This document shows positions 1 through 11,234 of a stretch of DNA of 64,000 nucleotides, piece by piece. The DNA comes from Oncomelania hupensis (Eukaryota > Mollusca > Gastropoda > Littorinimorpha > Pomatiopsidae): the NCBI GenBank assembly GCA_036898135.1, contig CM072526.1:54196899-54260898 (forward strand). The letters run 5' to 3'. Position numbers and translations under genes: made by a program. Within the stretch, counting starts at the first letter, position 1, and every line of letters begins with the position of its first letter. The notes beneath the pieces were generated by a model. That model was given only the letters and a program-made list of their open reading frames with translations, did not search any database and was not told where the DNA came from.

Positions 1-352
1 GTAGGGTAGGGTAGGGTAGGGTATGGTAGGGTAGGGTAGGGTAGGGTTGGGTAGGATAGGATAGGGTATGGTAGCGTAGGGTAGGGTAGGGTAGGATAGG
101 ATAGGATAGGGTATGGTAGCGTAGGGTAGGATAGGATAGGGTATGGTAGCGTAGGGTAGGGTAGGGTAAGGTAGGATAGGATAGGGTATGGTAGCGTAAG
201 GTAGGGTAGGGTCGGGTATGATAGGATAGGGTATGGTAGCGTAGGGTAGGGTAGGGTAGCGTAGGGTAGGATAGGATAGGGTATGGTAGCGTAGGGTAGG
301 GTAGGGTAGGGTAGCGTAGGGTAGGGTAGGGTAGGGTAGGGTAGGGTTGGGT
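1..352. repeat. degenerate GTAGG pentanucleotide satellite
   Basis: The first 350 bases are almost wholly GTAGG units with variants GTATG, GTAGC, GATAG and GTTGG. Variants recur in a higher-order pattern (GATAGGATAGGGTATGGTAGC), so the array has spread by blocks rather than by single units. The left edge is outside the window. A short echo lies at about 777-790. Confidence 0.9.
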
Positions 353-1066
353 CTATTTCATCAACCTAAAACGAAAAACCTTACGAGCAATTGTTTTTAC
401 GGGTTCTGTCTCTTGCCGACTTTGGTAGATGATATTTTTAGCTCCACAATGTTGGCTGGCTGTTGCTATTAATAATAATAGGCACAAAAAGTACGGAATT
501 TATCGTAAAAAAAAACACAACAACTTATTTCGAAAGCGTTATTTTTTGTTGTAGGCTTCTTTGCTCAATGGGACAACACTCATTGTGAATGTTAAAAGGA
601 CCTGTGGAGGGAGCGTGCTCAAAGCGGGACCCTTTCACACCAAGGCACTGTTTTCTGTAGTGCGGAATAGGTTAACTATCATGTGAAAGAAACAACCCAT
701 CCAAGCACGCAATTGATGGGGCGGGGAGGGGACCAATCATTCCCACTGAAAAGAAAAATGTGCAGGTGGATATCTGGGGTAGGGTAGGGGTGGAATCCCC
801 GTTTCCGATTAACACCGACCCGCCGTTTTTAAATCGCTCAGACTGGCTTGGAGAACGCTGAAATCGCCTTTAGGACATTGTGACGTAAAGACGACGTCAG
901 AACACTGTGGAATAACTCAAAATCGTGCGTACTACAGAATTTTATTCGTGTTTTCTTTAGCGGAAAGCATTATCCTTTGTTTCCATGTGCACAAAAACAA
1001 TCCCAAATGTGAGTGATTGTGGTCATAGAAACATTATACATGTAGGGGTTCAGAAACCTAAAGTGT
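353..1066. other. unique-looking spacer, no gene seen
   Basis: Between the satellite and the first LTR element I see no long frame, no splice-bracketed exon and no RNA gene. The stretch is mixed composition with a short GTAGG echo. Confidence 0.5.
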
Positions 1067-1071
1067 GGCAC

Positions 1072-3075
1072 TGTCACGTCCCAACTGCCTCAACAGTGGT
1101 TCGACTTGCGTGCACTTCCACACGAGAAAAAAACCCAACACCTAAATAAACTCTAAAAGACAAAACCAGAAGTAACAAGACAATTTCTTTATTTCACACA
1201 CACATTCATACTCAAAATTAACTCCCTTTATCCCACTTCCCAACCTACCAACCCTCAATCCCACTAATAAAACCCCAAACTAATACATAAACAATTCGCT
1301 CAAAATAATAATGATAAATAAATCAAAATGGAAAAAGACTAACTACAAAATGTACAAGAGATTTATAATAATTATGGCTGAAACAGCTTACTGCCAACAA
1401 GGTAAATATACAGTAAGCAACTGCTTTAAATCTTTATAAATATTCAAACTTTGTTCCACTTAAACTTCAAATAGATACAACAAGTCTTTTATATTATATA
1501 AAATGAATAGAAAATTTATCTTTTATGCAAAATAGAATTTATAAGAAATTAATCTAAATTACTAATTAACTAATATCTGGCGAAATAATTCCCCCAGATA
1601 AAACTATACAATCACAGGGTTACTTAATCTAGTAGGTAATATTACTCAACAACGTTTATCAATCAATTCAAATTAAATATATCTCAATGTGCTGTAGTTT
1701 ATAATTTATCACATGTAAAACAATTATCGTTCCTCACAACAGATTATCATTGGTTATAGTTATTTGTTGTGTGTGGTGGAGTGTGTGTGCGTGTGCTTTA
1801 TAAACGAAATAAAGTTCCCTGGGCGAATACCAGAACCTTCGCAACCGAGGTTGACACACGGAAAACACGGCGTAATAGGCCGAGGCACACAAGCTTCACA
1901 CCAGCAAGGTTTCAGCACTCCATCAATGGTCTGCTCTAGGGTTTTGGTGTTGTATTTGTTGGTACATCTACAACAATACATACAAGAATACGCAACCATT
2001 AATAATTATATTACAATATACTGCACAAGCACCCCGCTATCGGAATGGTTGTCTCCCTTTCCACATCCTTACTCATCCTCCCTGTCATCGCGCATATACA
2101 TTCACAAACACCTCCTTCCTGTCATCTCTTCGCTACATAACAGCGAATTCTTTTATATCAATTTATAATTATTTAATTTATAATACATTTTAGAAAACTC
2201 TCTCTCTCTCTAGGTATTTATGCAGCAAACAATATGAAACAATAGAATTAAGAAAACATAATTAACTATTCATTCACACTGCATGCATAACCCAAACCCC
2301 CGAACGCTATGGCCAACTGAGGAATTGAGGTAAATAACTTACGGCTACCAGTGGATTCTCCGGCCTGTTGACAAAGACACACGAACGACGGGACAAACAC
2401 ACAGGCACAGATGGTTAGGCAAGGTGATTACACAGGCATAAGAAGTCCTAGACGGAGTCACAGGTCACCCGACGTTATACGTAGATAACTCAGATTTCAC
2501 CGAGAATACACAGTAGGTATTCTAAACAGCTTAGAAAAGTTTTAGTTAAACAAACACTTCCAAAGTGTTCCCAAAACAATCCTCCTCTTCCGTTAATAGG
2601 CTCTTTTTCGTTGACGGTCTGATCTGTACGACCCACAGACAAAGTCACTAACTGGCACCTTGACCCAACTTGGATCCGTTGATTCTGGCTACAAAAACGA
2701 TATGCAACTGTTGCTGCTCCTATCAAAATATACAGTGCAAGGGGTTTTATACGATCAGCTAAGAATCTTCCAGAATATACTTCTTTTCATCATAATTCAT
2801 TCCCTGCACCGTTCGCGATTAGAGCACGCATTTCACACATAGAATATCGCATGGCAGCAATTAATCTTCTCAATAACAAAATAGCCAACTATGCTGTTTT
2901 TCTAACATAGTACGTTCTGCACGGGCGCAATACATTCGCTACTTTTATTAATTATAAACTAAATTAATTTATTCTGATTCTCTCCCCTTGACTACCGTAA
3001 CTTTTAACCTCTATGTACAGGCTGATGATTAAACTATATACATAGGCGCGCGACTGCAAACTGCGTAGCGTGACA
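1072..3075 (-). repeat. 3' LTR of the 1072-6141 element
   Basis: This 2004-bp copy matches 4138-6141 with a constant offset of 3066. Its ends TGTCAC and GTGACA are inverted complements. It is the 3' LTR because the element reads on the minus strand. Small open frames inside it are duplicated in the other LTR and show no domain. Confidence 0.9.
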
Positions 3076-3125
3076 CAGCACCCCACCAAGACGAAAACTA
3101 ACAGTTTTAGTTCTTAACAACCACG

Positions 3126-3199
3126 CTACTCAGTTCTGCTCAAGAAATCAGCTGGTACATTTTCCTTCCCTGGAATACTCTCCACTATCAGATCGAAAG
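3126..3199 (-). pseudogene. RNase H C-terminal remnant
   Basis: In the frame next to the gag remnant, the minus strand reads QPFDLIVESIPGKENV followed by PADFLSR and a stop at 3126-3128. This matches the end of Ty3-type RNase H; the intact element at 27448 ends with the comparable AIAGRDNVDADFLSR. Only about 24 codons survive. Its position just before the 3' LTR, with no integrase after it, shows the pol order of the parent element. Confidence 0.65.
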
Positions 3200-3760
3200 G
3201 TTGACTGCTTCGTCTTTCTCTCTCGCGTCACTGGGTGTCTCTGACACTGTCTCTGACTCTGTCTCTGACTCTGCCTCTGACTCTGCCTCTGACTCTGTCT
3301 CTGACTCTGTCTCTGACTCTGTCTCTGACTCTGTCTCTGACTCTGCCTCTGACTCTGCCTCTGACTCTGTTAGACCCAGCTCTTCTGCTCTCCCCTTCTC
3401 TTCTAGTTCCATCTTTCTCTCAAGCCTAGCTGTTTCCTTTGCTAATCTAGCAGTCTCCTGCTCTCTCTTCGCCCCGTCTACTACAAAACTGGCTAGACCC
3501 GCTCCCTTCAGCCCCATGCTAGCGCCTAGCTCCTTATATCTAAGGTATACCTCCATGCCAACGCTACTTGTTCCTGCACCGGCCTTAACTGCAGTAGGAG
3601 TAAGATCAGCTGCCACGCGAGTACTATGAGCGAAAGGCGTACTCACTGTGGTTTCCTCGTCCATCGGCGCCTGACGCGAAGCGGCTGCGTCGGCCTCCGT
3701 GTACTGGTCCATCGCTCGCGCCTGCTCAGCTGCTCTCCGAGTCGCAGCCCTCGTCAGCAT
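3200..3760 (-). pseudogene. truncated gag start of the 1072-6141 element
   Basis: A minus-strand frame (stop at 3188, open back to 3859) has its likely start at 3760 in the MLTRAATRRAAEQ region. It shows a charged coiled-coil stretch (REQETARLAKETARLER) comparable in place to the gag N-terminus of the intact element at 27448-32091, then a Glu-Ser/Glu-Thr run coded by a hexanucleotide repeat. No capsid core or zinc knuckle is left. The frame then crosses a deletion junction near 3195 and ends out of frame with the RNase H remnant. It may keep packaging or dimerisation roles; that is inference. Confidence 0.6.
3232..3370. repeat. hexanucleotide repeat (CTGACT/CTGYCT)
   Basis: About two dozen units of TCTGACTCTG(T/C)C give the Ser-Glu/Thr-Glu run in the gag remnant. 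It is a coding-region microsatellite inside the LTR element. Confidence 0.85.
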
Positions 3761-4116
3761 ACAGTCGCGGACTAAGAATGAAAAATGGGAAAAAATGGGT
3801 GAATAACAAATGAAACAAATAACGATTAACACATATACAAACAGTCGAACAAATGACAAGTAAACAGTAACAGGAGCCGGAGAAGTCCCTTATCGTCTAG
3901 GCCTCGACGACAAAGTTGTTTACCTCAACCCCCCGTTTGTGCACACACGCTCGGGGTGTGAACCCTTTTGCGCAGCGCAACCTCACTCCCGACCAACCAC
4001 CCACTGGCCACTCATCCGACACACAAGACGACAAAGAAACAAACACTGACTTCTGGTATCTAAACAAATAACAATAAATCTACCCAAACTATTCCCCCCT
4101 AACCTATCCTAGATCT

Positions 4117-4134
4117 ATCCCACCGCTGCCACCA
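4117..4134 (-). promoter_or_regulatory. primer-binding site matching tRNA-Leu 3' end
   Basis: Three bases inside the 5' LTR the plus strand reads ATCCCACCGCTGCCACCA. From memory this equals the 3' end of animal tRNA-Leu(UAG) including CCA, so the minus strand would anneal that tRNA to prime reverse transcription. Its place and the leading TGG fit a retrotransposon primer site. Confidence 0.7.
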
Positions 4135-4137
4135 AAA

Positions 4138-6141
4138 TGTCACGTCCCAACTGCCTCAACAGTGGTTCGACTTGCGTGCACTTCCACACGAGAAAAAAAC
4201 CCAACACCTAAATAAACTCTAAAAGACAAAACCAGAAGTAACAAGACAATTTCTTTATTTCACACACACATTCATACTCAAAATTAACTCCCTTTATCCC
4301 ACTTCCCAACCTACCAACCCTCAATCCCACTAATAAAACCCCAAACTAATACATAAACAATTCGCTCAAAATAATAATGATAAATAAATCAAAATGGAAA
4401 AAGACTAACTACAAAATGTACAAGAGATTTATAATAATTATGGCTGAAACAGCTTACTGCCAACAAGGTAAATATACAGTAAGCAACTGCTTTAAATCTT
4501 TATAAATATTCAAACTTTGTTCCACTTAAACTTCAAATAGATACAACAAGTCTTTTATATTATATAAAATGAATAGAAAATTTATCTTTTATGCAAAATA
4601 GAATTTATAAGAAATTAATCTAAATTACTAATTAACTAATATCTGGCGAAATAATTCCCCCAGATAAAACTATACAATCACAGGGTTACTTAATCTAGTA
4701 GGTAATATTACTCAACAACGTTTATCAATCAATTCAAATTAAATATATCTCAATGTGCTGTAGTTTATAATTTATCACATGTAAAACAATTATCGTTCCT
4801 CACAACAGATTATCATTGGTTATAGTTATTTGTTGTGTGTGGTGGAGTGTGTGTGCGTGTGCTTTATAAACGAAATAAAGTTCCCTGGGCGAATACCAGA
4901 ACCTTCGCAACCGAGGTTGACACACGGAAAACACGGCGTAATAGGCCGAGGCACACAAGCTTCACACCAGCAAGGTTTCAGCACTCCATCAATGGTCTGC
5001 TCTAGGGTTTTGGTGTTGTATTTGTTGGTACATCTACAACAATACATACAAGAATACGCAACCATTAATAATTATATTACAATATACTGCACAAGCACCC
5101 CGCTATCGGAATGGTTGTCTCCCTTTCCACATCCTTACTCATCCTCCCTGTCATCGCGCATATACATTCACAAACACCTCCTTCCTGTCATCTCTTCGCT
5201 ACATAACAGCGAATTCTTTTATATCAATTTATAATTATTTAATTTATAATACATTTTAGAAAACTCTCTCTCTCTCTAGGTATTTATGCAGCAAACAATA
5301 TGAAACAATAGAATTAAGAAAACATAATTAACTATTCATTCACACTGCATGCATAACCCAAACCCCCGAACGCTATGGCCAACTGAGGAATTGAGGTAAA
5401 TAACTTACGGCTACCAGTGGATTCTCCGGCCTGTTGACAAAGACACACGAACGACGGGACAAACACACAGGCACAGATGGTTAGGCAAGGTGATTACACA
5501 GGCATAAGAAGTCCTAGACGGAGTCACAGGTCACCCGACGTTATACGTAGATAACTCAGATTTCACCGAGAATACACAGTAGGTATTCTAAACAGCTTAG
5601 AAAAGTTTTAGTTAAACAAACACTTCCAAAGTGTTCCCAAAACAATCCTCCTCTTCCGTTAATAGGCTCTTTTTCGTTGACGGTCTGATCTGTACGACCC
5701 ACAGACAAAGTCACTAACTGGCACCTTGACCCAACTTGGATCCGTTGATTCTGGCTACAAAAACGATATGCAACTGTTGCTGCTCCTATCAAAATATACA
5801 GTGCAAGGGGTTTTATACGATCAGCTAAGAATCTTCCAGAATATACTTCTTTTCATCATAATTCATTCCCTGCACCGTTCGCGATTAGAGCACGCATTTC
5901 ACACATAGAATATCGCATGGCAGCAATTAATCTTCTCAATAACAAAATAGCCAACTATGCTGTTTTTCTAACATAGTACGTTCTGCACGGGCGCAATACA
6001 TTCGCTACTTTTATTAATTATAAACTAAATTAATTTATTCTGATTCTCTCCCCTTGACTACCGTAACTTTTAACCTCTATGTACAGGCTGATGATTAAAC
6101 TATATACATAGGCGCGCGACTGCAAACTGCGTAGCGTGACA
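4138..6141 (-). repeat. 5' LTR of the 1072-6141 element
   Basis: This is the promoter-side copy, directly upstream (on the minus strand) of the primer-binding site at 4117-4134. It is followed outward by the GGCAC target duplication at 6142-6146. Confidence 0.9.
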
Positions 6142-6149
6142 GGCACGCG

Positions 6150-6260
6150 TAGCCCCTTGTCAGTCCACCACCATCGGTAAGGTGGAGTGCACGGTGGCTA
6201 AGCAGTAACATAGTGTTCCGATGCATCCAGGTTCAAATCCAAAAATGCGTTTGAACTAGT
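6150..6260 (+). repeat. possible tRNA-derived SINE head
   Basis: TGGCTAAGCAGT at 6195-6206 fits a polymerase III A box and GGTTCAAATCC at 6230-6240 fits a B box, with a spacing possible for a tRNA or SINE head. I see no cloverleaf and no clear tail, so a decayed SINE is likelier than a tRNA gene. Confidence 0.35.
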
Positions 6261-6422
6261 CGAATTTTTGCGATGACGTTTGTACTCGAGGTTCAAACTG
6301 TCCATCACCCCCATCACCGCCTGACACAAACAATACGCCACCCTCTCTTGTTCTCCGCATCAGCGAGCTATTGTACCGGTTGCTGTTGTCAAATGTACAG
6401 CTAGCAGGTTCACACACGCACT

Positions 6423-6453
<31 letters not shown>

Positions 6454-7247
6454 GGTACACACATGCACACAGATGGAGAGAGTGATAACGAAAAAGACAG
6501 AGACAGAGAGGTTGACAGCCAGATGATGACGATGTCGTCTCGTTAAGCACGATCGTCCCTGCCAGTAGTCAAGCTCACTGGGTATGCAGGATTTTTAAAA
6601 ACATCTATCCAAGCTATCAGAAGGACAGACAGAGACTCACACCAATAAAAACTGTAGCAAGCAATGAACCCTTAACAGAAACATAACGCTGATCTGGATT
6701 ACACGATCCACGAGTTAGCACTTAGACCGAGAGCCTGGTGCGTCTTCTTACTCCAAAAAATTGCCTCGACCCATCACCAAATTTAACAAGCGGGCGGGGA
6801 TGGACTTAAGTAAAACAACAAGGCCAAATATCAATAAGGCTGTTAGGCCAGGTTTACATCGGCAATAAATTGTTCCATCCTGGCCATTTAGTGCTATTAA
6901 AGTGTTAAATTTCCGCCCTTTTAGCCAACATTGTAATGACGCACCTCATTTCCAAAATGAAACCACGTTCGTCTGATATCACAAAATAGTGCGCAGACTA
7001 AAATTGAAGAATACAATAAAAATAAAAATAAATAAATAAATGGACCTATCTGCGTCATCCGCCTTTATAGTGAAGATCAGATATATTGAAGCACTCTATG
7101 GGTCGTGAGTGCAGTATCTATATAATTACATTGACTATAACGCATTTCTAACAGTGTTATTTATTTATTAATTCGCTCATTTATTCATTTATAACCTAAC
7201 TTTTTAACATTTACTTATTTGTGTATTTATTTACAAATATTTGTTTG

Positions 7248-7250
<3 letters not shown>
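6261..7250. other. spacer with CA microsatellite, no gene seen
   Basis: It contains a CA run at about 6420-6450 and AT-rich sequence. No supported coding or RNA feature was found. Confidence 0.5.

Positions 7251-7323
<73 letters not shown>
7251..7323. repeat. (GA)n microsatellite
   Basis: An uninterrupted GA run of about 73 bases. Confidence 0.95.
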
Positions 7324-7325
<2 letters not shown>

Positions 7326-7623
7326 AGGGATAGAGTAGTAGATGGAAGGGGTTACACTTCGAATAGAACTTCATTTCACGCTCACAAAGTCTGTCTTCTT
7401 TGCTTGGGCTCTTTCTGCCCTCCCCACTCCCCTCTCCACTTCTTCCCCGCTCTCTCTCTCTCTCTCTATCTCTCGCACACACAACCACCCACTCCACACA
7501 ACCACACACGCCAACACCCACTGGGGTAAAAAGAACATCGCCACTGTAACAAGCATTGAATACTAATACAATGTTTGTACAATCTTGGTTATTATCAACA
7601 CCGTCATCGTAAAGTCGTCGTCG

Positions 7624-7680
<57 letters not shown>

Positions 7681-7750
7681 ATCATCGTCACCATCAATCT
7701 TCTTCTTCTTCTTCTTCTTCTTCTTCTTCTTCTTCTTCTTCTTCTTCTTC
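7624..7750. repeat. (CAT)n followed by (CTT)n microsatellites
   Basis: ATC/CAT triplets run to about 7689 and CTT triplets from about 7698. The Ile and Leu runs in the overlapping frames come from these repeats, not from a gene. Confidence 0.9.
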
Positions 7751-7788
7751 AATCTCTGTTATTCCGAAATAAAATAACTAACGACATC

Positions 7789-8331
7789 ATTGGCTAGTTA
7801 GTGTCAGTATTGGCTAGTTAGTGTCAGTATTGGCTAGTTAGTGGGTTCCATGTCACTTCAGCGCCAGCACTTCAGCACCAGAACTTCAGCGCCATACACT
7901 TCAGCGCGAGGATACTTCAGCGCCGTACACTTCAGCGCTGGGACTTTTCAGCACCGTACATTTCAGCGTGGCGAAATTTTAGCGCCGTACATTGTAGCGC
8001 AGTACATTATAGCGCTAGAGGAAGACAGAGGGAGAGAGAGAGAAAGGTGCTCCCCCACCTCCTGCACCACTGCCCCATCTCTCAGGTGCAGTCTGGCCTT
8101 ACATGTACCATTGTCACATCGCCAAAAAGACAATTCTGGATCTTTTGTACTGTTCTTATCGAAGCGGAAGGAGTAGCCATTGTAGCTAAACTTTTATTTT
8201 CTCCGTATGCTTAGGTAGGACTCTGCAATCTTTGCCATGTTTCCACGGCAAAGAACGTCAGGAGTAATGAACAGAAAAATAACCCGATTTCAACTCAACT
8301 CCGTCTGAATATCAATCACACCACTCACAAC

Positions 8332-8385
<54 letters not shown>

Positions 8386-8430
8386 ATAACTCAAACCACT
8401 CATTCAGACTTGATCTGTAACTCACGAAGT

Positions 8431-8468
<38 letters not shown>

Positions 8469-8738
8469 GCCAATAATTTTACCCCCTCCCCCAACATTCC
8501 CTCCTTTTCCCCTATCATGGCGCTGAGATGTACGGCGCTGAAGTCTCCCGGCGCTAAAGTGGACGGTCTGACATCCCCCGTGCTGAAATGTACGGCGCTA
8601 AAAAGTACGGTGCTGAAAAGACGCCGCGCTGAAATGGTGGCGCTGAAAGGTATGGCGCTGTAGTGCTGGCGCTAAAGTGACGTGTCACCAGTTAGTGTCA
8701 GTATTGGCTAGTTAGTGTCAGTATTGACTAGTTAGTGA
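7789..8738. repeat. 20-bp tandem array split by a transposon
   Basis: Units of TTGGCTAGTTAGTGTCAGTA occur before 7843 and again after 8690 in the same orientation. The foldback element at 7844-8689 sits between them, so the array was interrupted by insertion. Confidence 0.8.
7844..8689. mobile_element. foldback DNA transposon with repeated subterminal motif
   Basis: The left end starts GGTTCCATGTCACTTCAGCG and the inverted right end starts GGTGACACGTCACTTTAGCG. Both continue as many spaced copies of TTCAGCGCC about 13-18 bp apart, in opposite orientation on the two sides (to about 8015 and from about 8519). AGTTAGTG flanks both ends (7836-7843 and 8690-8697), an 8-bp target duplication. The centre holds CT/GA runs and no transposase. 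An 8-bp duplication fits hAT, P or Merlin-like elements, but the ends do not begin with the usual hAT CAG, so I leave the superfamily open. Confidence 0.75.
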
Positions 8739-8739
8739 A

Positions 8740-10222
8740 GGCAAGATTTAAAGTAGGCTACATGTATTTTGCTAAAGCTTACCTCAGCAACGGTTTTGCT
8801 CCTTCAGCGTGAAGGCTGGACAGTAGTCACATAGTAAATCCCAATACTGAAACACCACCACTCAACACTGCTACCACCTCTTGCCACTGTCTGGCGATTC
8901 TACTACCCCACAACGTTGCAGCAGCGAGTCCTATGCCCATCAATGGCAACGACAACGACACCAGAGGAAAAGCACGAGGGATGCCTTTACACCTCGCTTT
9001 GTTAAACACACACCAATATGTCGCACACGCTCTTCTAATAGTTGGGTTTCTTCTCTAAGGCTACTTTACATTTACTGTCCGCACATTTCTTCAAATATCA
9101 ATTCAAAATTCACCATTTAATCCCATTACTTGCCCCGTGTGGGGTGTTGGTGATACAAAAACATAAGCGTAACATTTTATAATTTCAACTGTAAAAAATG
9201 ACATTACTAACATTCCAACTTTAACATTCAAAACAACAGCGTTTGCCCAATAGTGTTAGTATTATTACCTCACGCTTTTTCTTACTGTTATACATTTTAG
9301 TAGGCCTAACACTTGTTTTCTTTCCCGAAAAATAAATACATGAAGTAAACATTGATTTGCACGATAATTTTTTTTCTAGAAATACCCAGTTGTCGAATTT
9401 GATTGTGATTTGGGTACTTAAAACAGTGAAATTCATTCACAATAAAATCCAAGGGCTCCACAGCACATTTTTTTTTACAAATCTATCCTGTTCGACAGGT
9501 TGTCAAGTATTTTACATGTCCCACAATATCTCCCGCCTGTCCGACCTACGAAACGTCTCCCCATGTCTGGTTTATGATGTATTTTCTCATTGGCTCAGCT
9601 TAAAATAGCATCAAATCAAAGATGGTGTATCTGCGCTGACTGTGTGCAGCTGCTTCTGGAACTTCTGCCTCTGTTCGCAACGCCTTAGATTCACTGCTGT
9701 TTCAGTGTCGCTTGTGAAGTGTAACGGTCTGTTTTCAGTTTTCAGATAAGCCAAGATCATTGGCGCCCGACAGACTTGCCAGCTGAAAAATATCTGTCCC
9801 TTCGACAGGTTGGGTTGCGATAAAACATGTCCGGCAGCTTGTTCTACCTGTCCCGAACAGTTGGTTGTGTCGAGCCCTGAACCCTAATACAATCCCTACA
9901 AAATCTTTCTTTCCTTATTATGCCTTATTACATATAGTAAGATGCGAGAATTACCATTATTTTACAAGGATCGTTTTGTAGTTACATTGGACGTTATAAT
10001 TAGTTTACAATTTTGATTGTTTGATTATTCAGTTTTGTTTATTTTGTTTAATTCCTTTCTCCCTTCATTATGTTCATTCCTTATTTGTTTAATTTTTTTC
10101 CCTTGCTCCCATCAAGTCTAATAACACTTAGTTGAAAAGACGTTAAATTAACAAACAAACAAACAAACAAACGAGATGCGAGAACATTCCACATCTTGCG
10201 ATATTCGCTTTGTTATCTAGGC
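8740..10222. other. AT-rich spacer, no gene seen
   Basis: Short frames only, without recognisable domains. A pair of weak hAT-like ends at 9450 and 9879 is discussed among the rejected items. Confidence 0.4.
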
Positions 10223-10235
10223 TTATGACATGCGA

Positions 10236-10817
10236 ACCCCCGTTGGGGTGCCGGGGGTTTCAGTATAAATAGTATCCCCACTTTCTGGAAATTTAGTGCT
10301 TTAAATTCCCACTGTCGCTGCCTTTCTCATTTGCTCTTTCTCATTCCTGCTCTGTTCTATCAATCTGCTATACTATCTTCTTCTTCGCTAGACCAGTCAC
10401 GTCACCTACCTTTTTTCTTGAAAACTCTTCCGGGACAAGACTCCTTATTTGTGTATGAGGTCTGTTGGATCAGCTTGGGAATATTGGACGCTTTCTGCCA
10501 GGTGGTCACTAGGGCTTCCTATGTTATTATTTAGCAATGTAGGCATTTTCTATGTATGTGTTTTGTTGATAATTTATAATGATGTTTGTATTCTATTTTG
10601 TTTTTGTAAACGGGGGTTCGATAAATTAGAGTACAGCCTCAGCGTCCCCTGCGTGGGATGTCTTTATTGTAAAGTGACTGGCTGGTGGAGAGCTTTCAGT
10701 TTTACCACTAGGGTTGTTTCGGCAGATCTTTTATGCGGATCAGGGGTTGTCCGGTCCTGATTTGGCTCGGAAGAGTCCGCTGGACCTAAAGCAATAATCA
10801 TGTAATGTAATGTAATG
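10236..10817 (+). mobile_element. short non-autonomous retroposon (copy 1)
   Basis: TTATGACATGCGA (13 bp) occurs just before the element (10223-10235) and just after it (10818-10830). The element begins ACCCCCGTTGGGG, has TATAAATA near 10264, and ends in a (TAATG)n tail. A second copy, starting at the same base, lies at 20882. Its 3' region (GCTGGACCTAAAGC, then ATGTAAT) resembles the 3' end of the LINE at 34103-34213 (TCTGGACCTAAAGC), which suggests it borrows that LINE's machinery. No long frame and no tRNA-like A/B boxes are seen, so it is not a standard tRNA SINE. Confidence 0.75.
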
Positions 10818-10830
10818 TTATGACATGCGA

Positions 10831-11156
10831 GTTATGTCAAGAATGTTTGTGTGCCTGTATTAGTATGTGCCTAGAGAAGGTAATTGGTGCCTATATTAAG
10901 CGGAATATAAATGTTAGTATTATTCGAATTATTATTATTTTTTTCCTTAATTATTAATTATGATTTATCAGTGGCGCCCGTTCTTTGGCTGTACCCAGAC
11001 ATGATTTTACGAGAAGCCAATATTCGTTTCTATGACCGGTATAATAATTAAACTCTGTACACTGTAACAGCATAAGCGTGTTTTAAGTGGTGTGTGTATG
11101 TGTCCGTCTGTCTGTCTGTCTGTCTCTCTCCCTTCCTCCCTCACCCCCTCCCCTCC

Positions 11157-11234
<78 letters not shown>

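Larger units (their letters stand above)
1072..6141 (-). mobile_element. non-autonomous LTR retrotransposon, probably Gmr1-type Ty3 derivative
   Basis: Two 2004-bp direct repeats (1072-3075 and 4138-6141), identical wherever I compared them, begin TGTCAC and end GTGACA. The five bases GGCAC lie immediately outside both ends (1067-1071 and 6142-6146), a target-site duplication. The primer site and the coding remnants put the element on the minus strand. The internal part is only 1062 bp. It holds a gag start and, in another frame, the last codons of RNase H, so gag's remainder, protease, integrase and most of RT/RNase H are gone. RNase H at the extreme 3' end implies the parent had integrase upstream of RT, as in Gmr1-type elements. 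Near-identical LTRs mean a recent insertion that must have been copied by enzymes supplied in trans. Confidence 0.9.

Noticed and set aside
1764..2168. 134-codon frame repeated at 4830-5234
   Set aside because: It is repeated because both copies lie in LTRs; it has no domain and overlaps an antisense frame of equal quality.
9450..9879. Possible small hAT-like element with ends CAAGGGCTC and CGAGCCCTG
   Set aside because: The left end has an extra A, the inverted match is only about a dozen bases, and no 8-bp duplication is visible.
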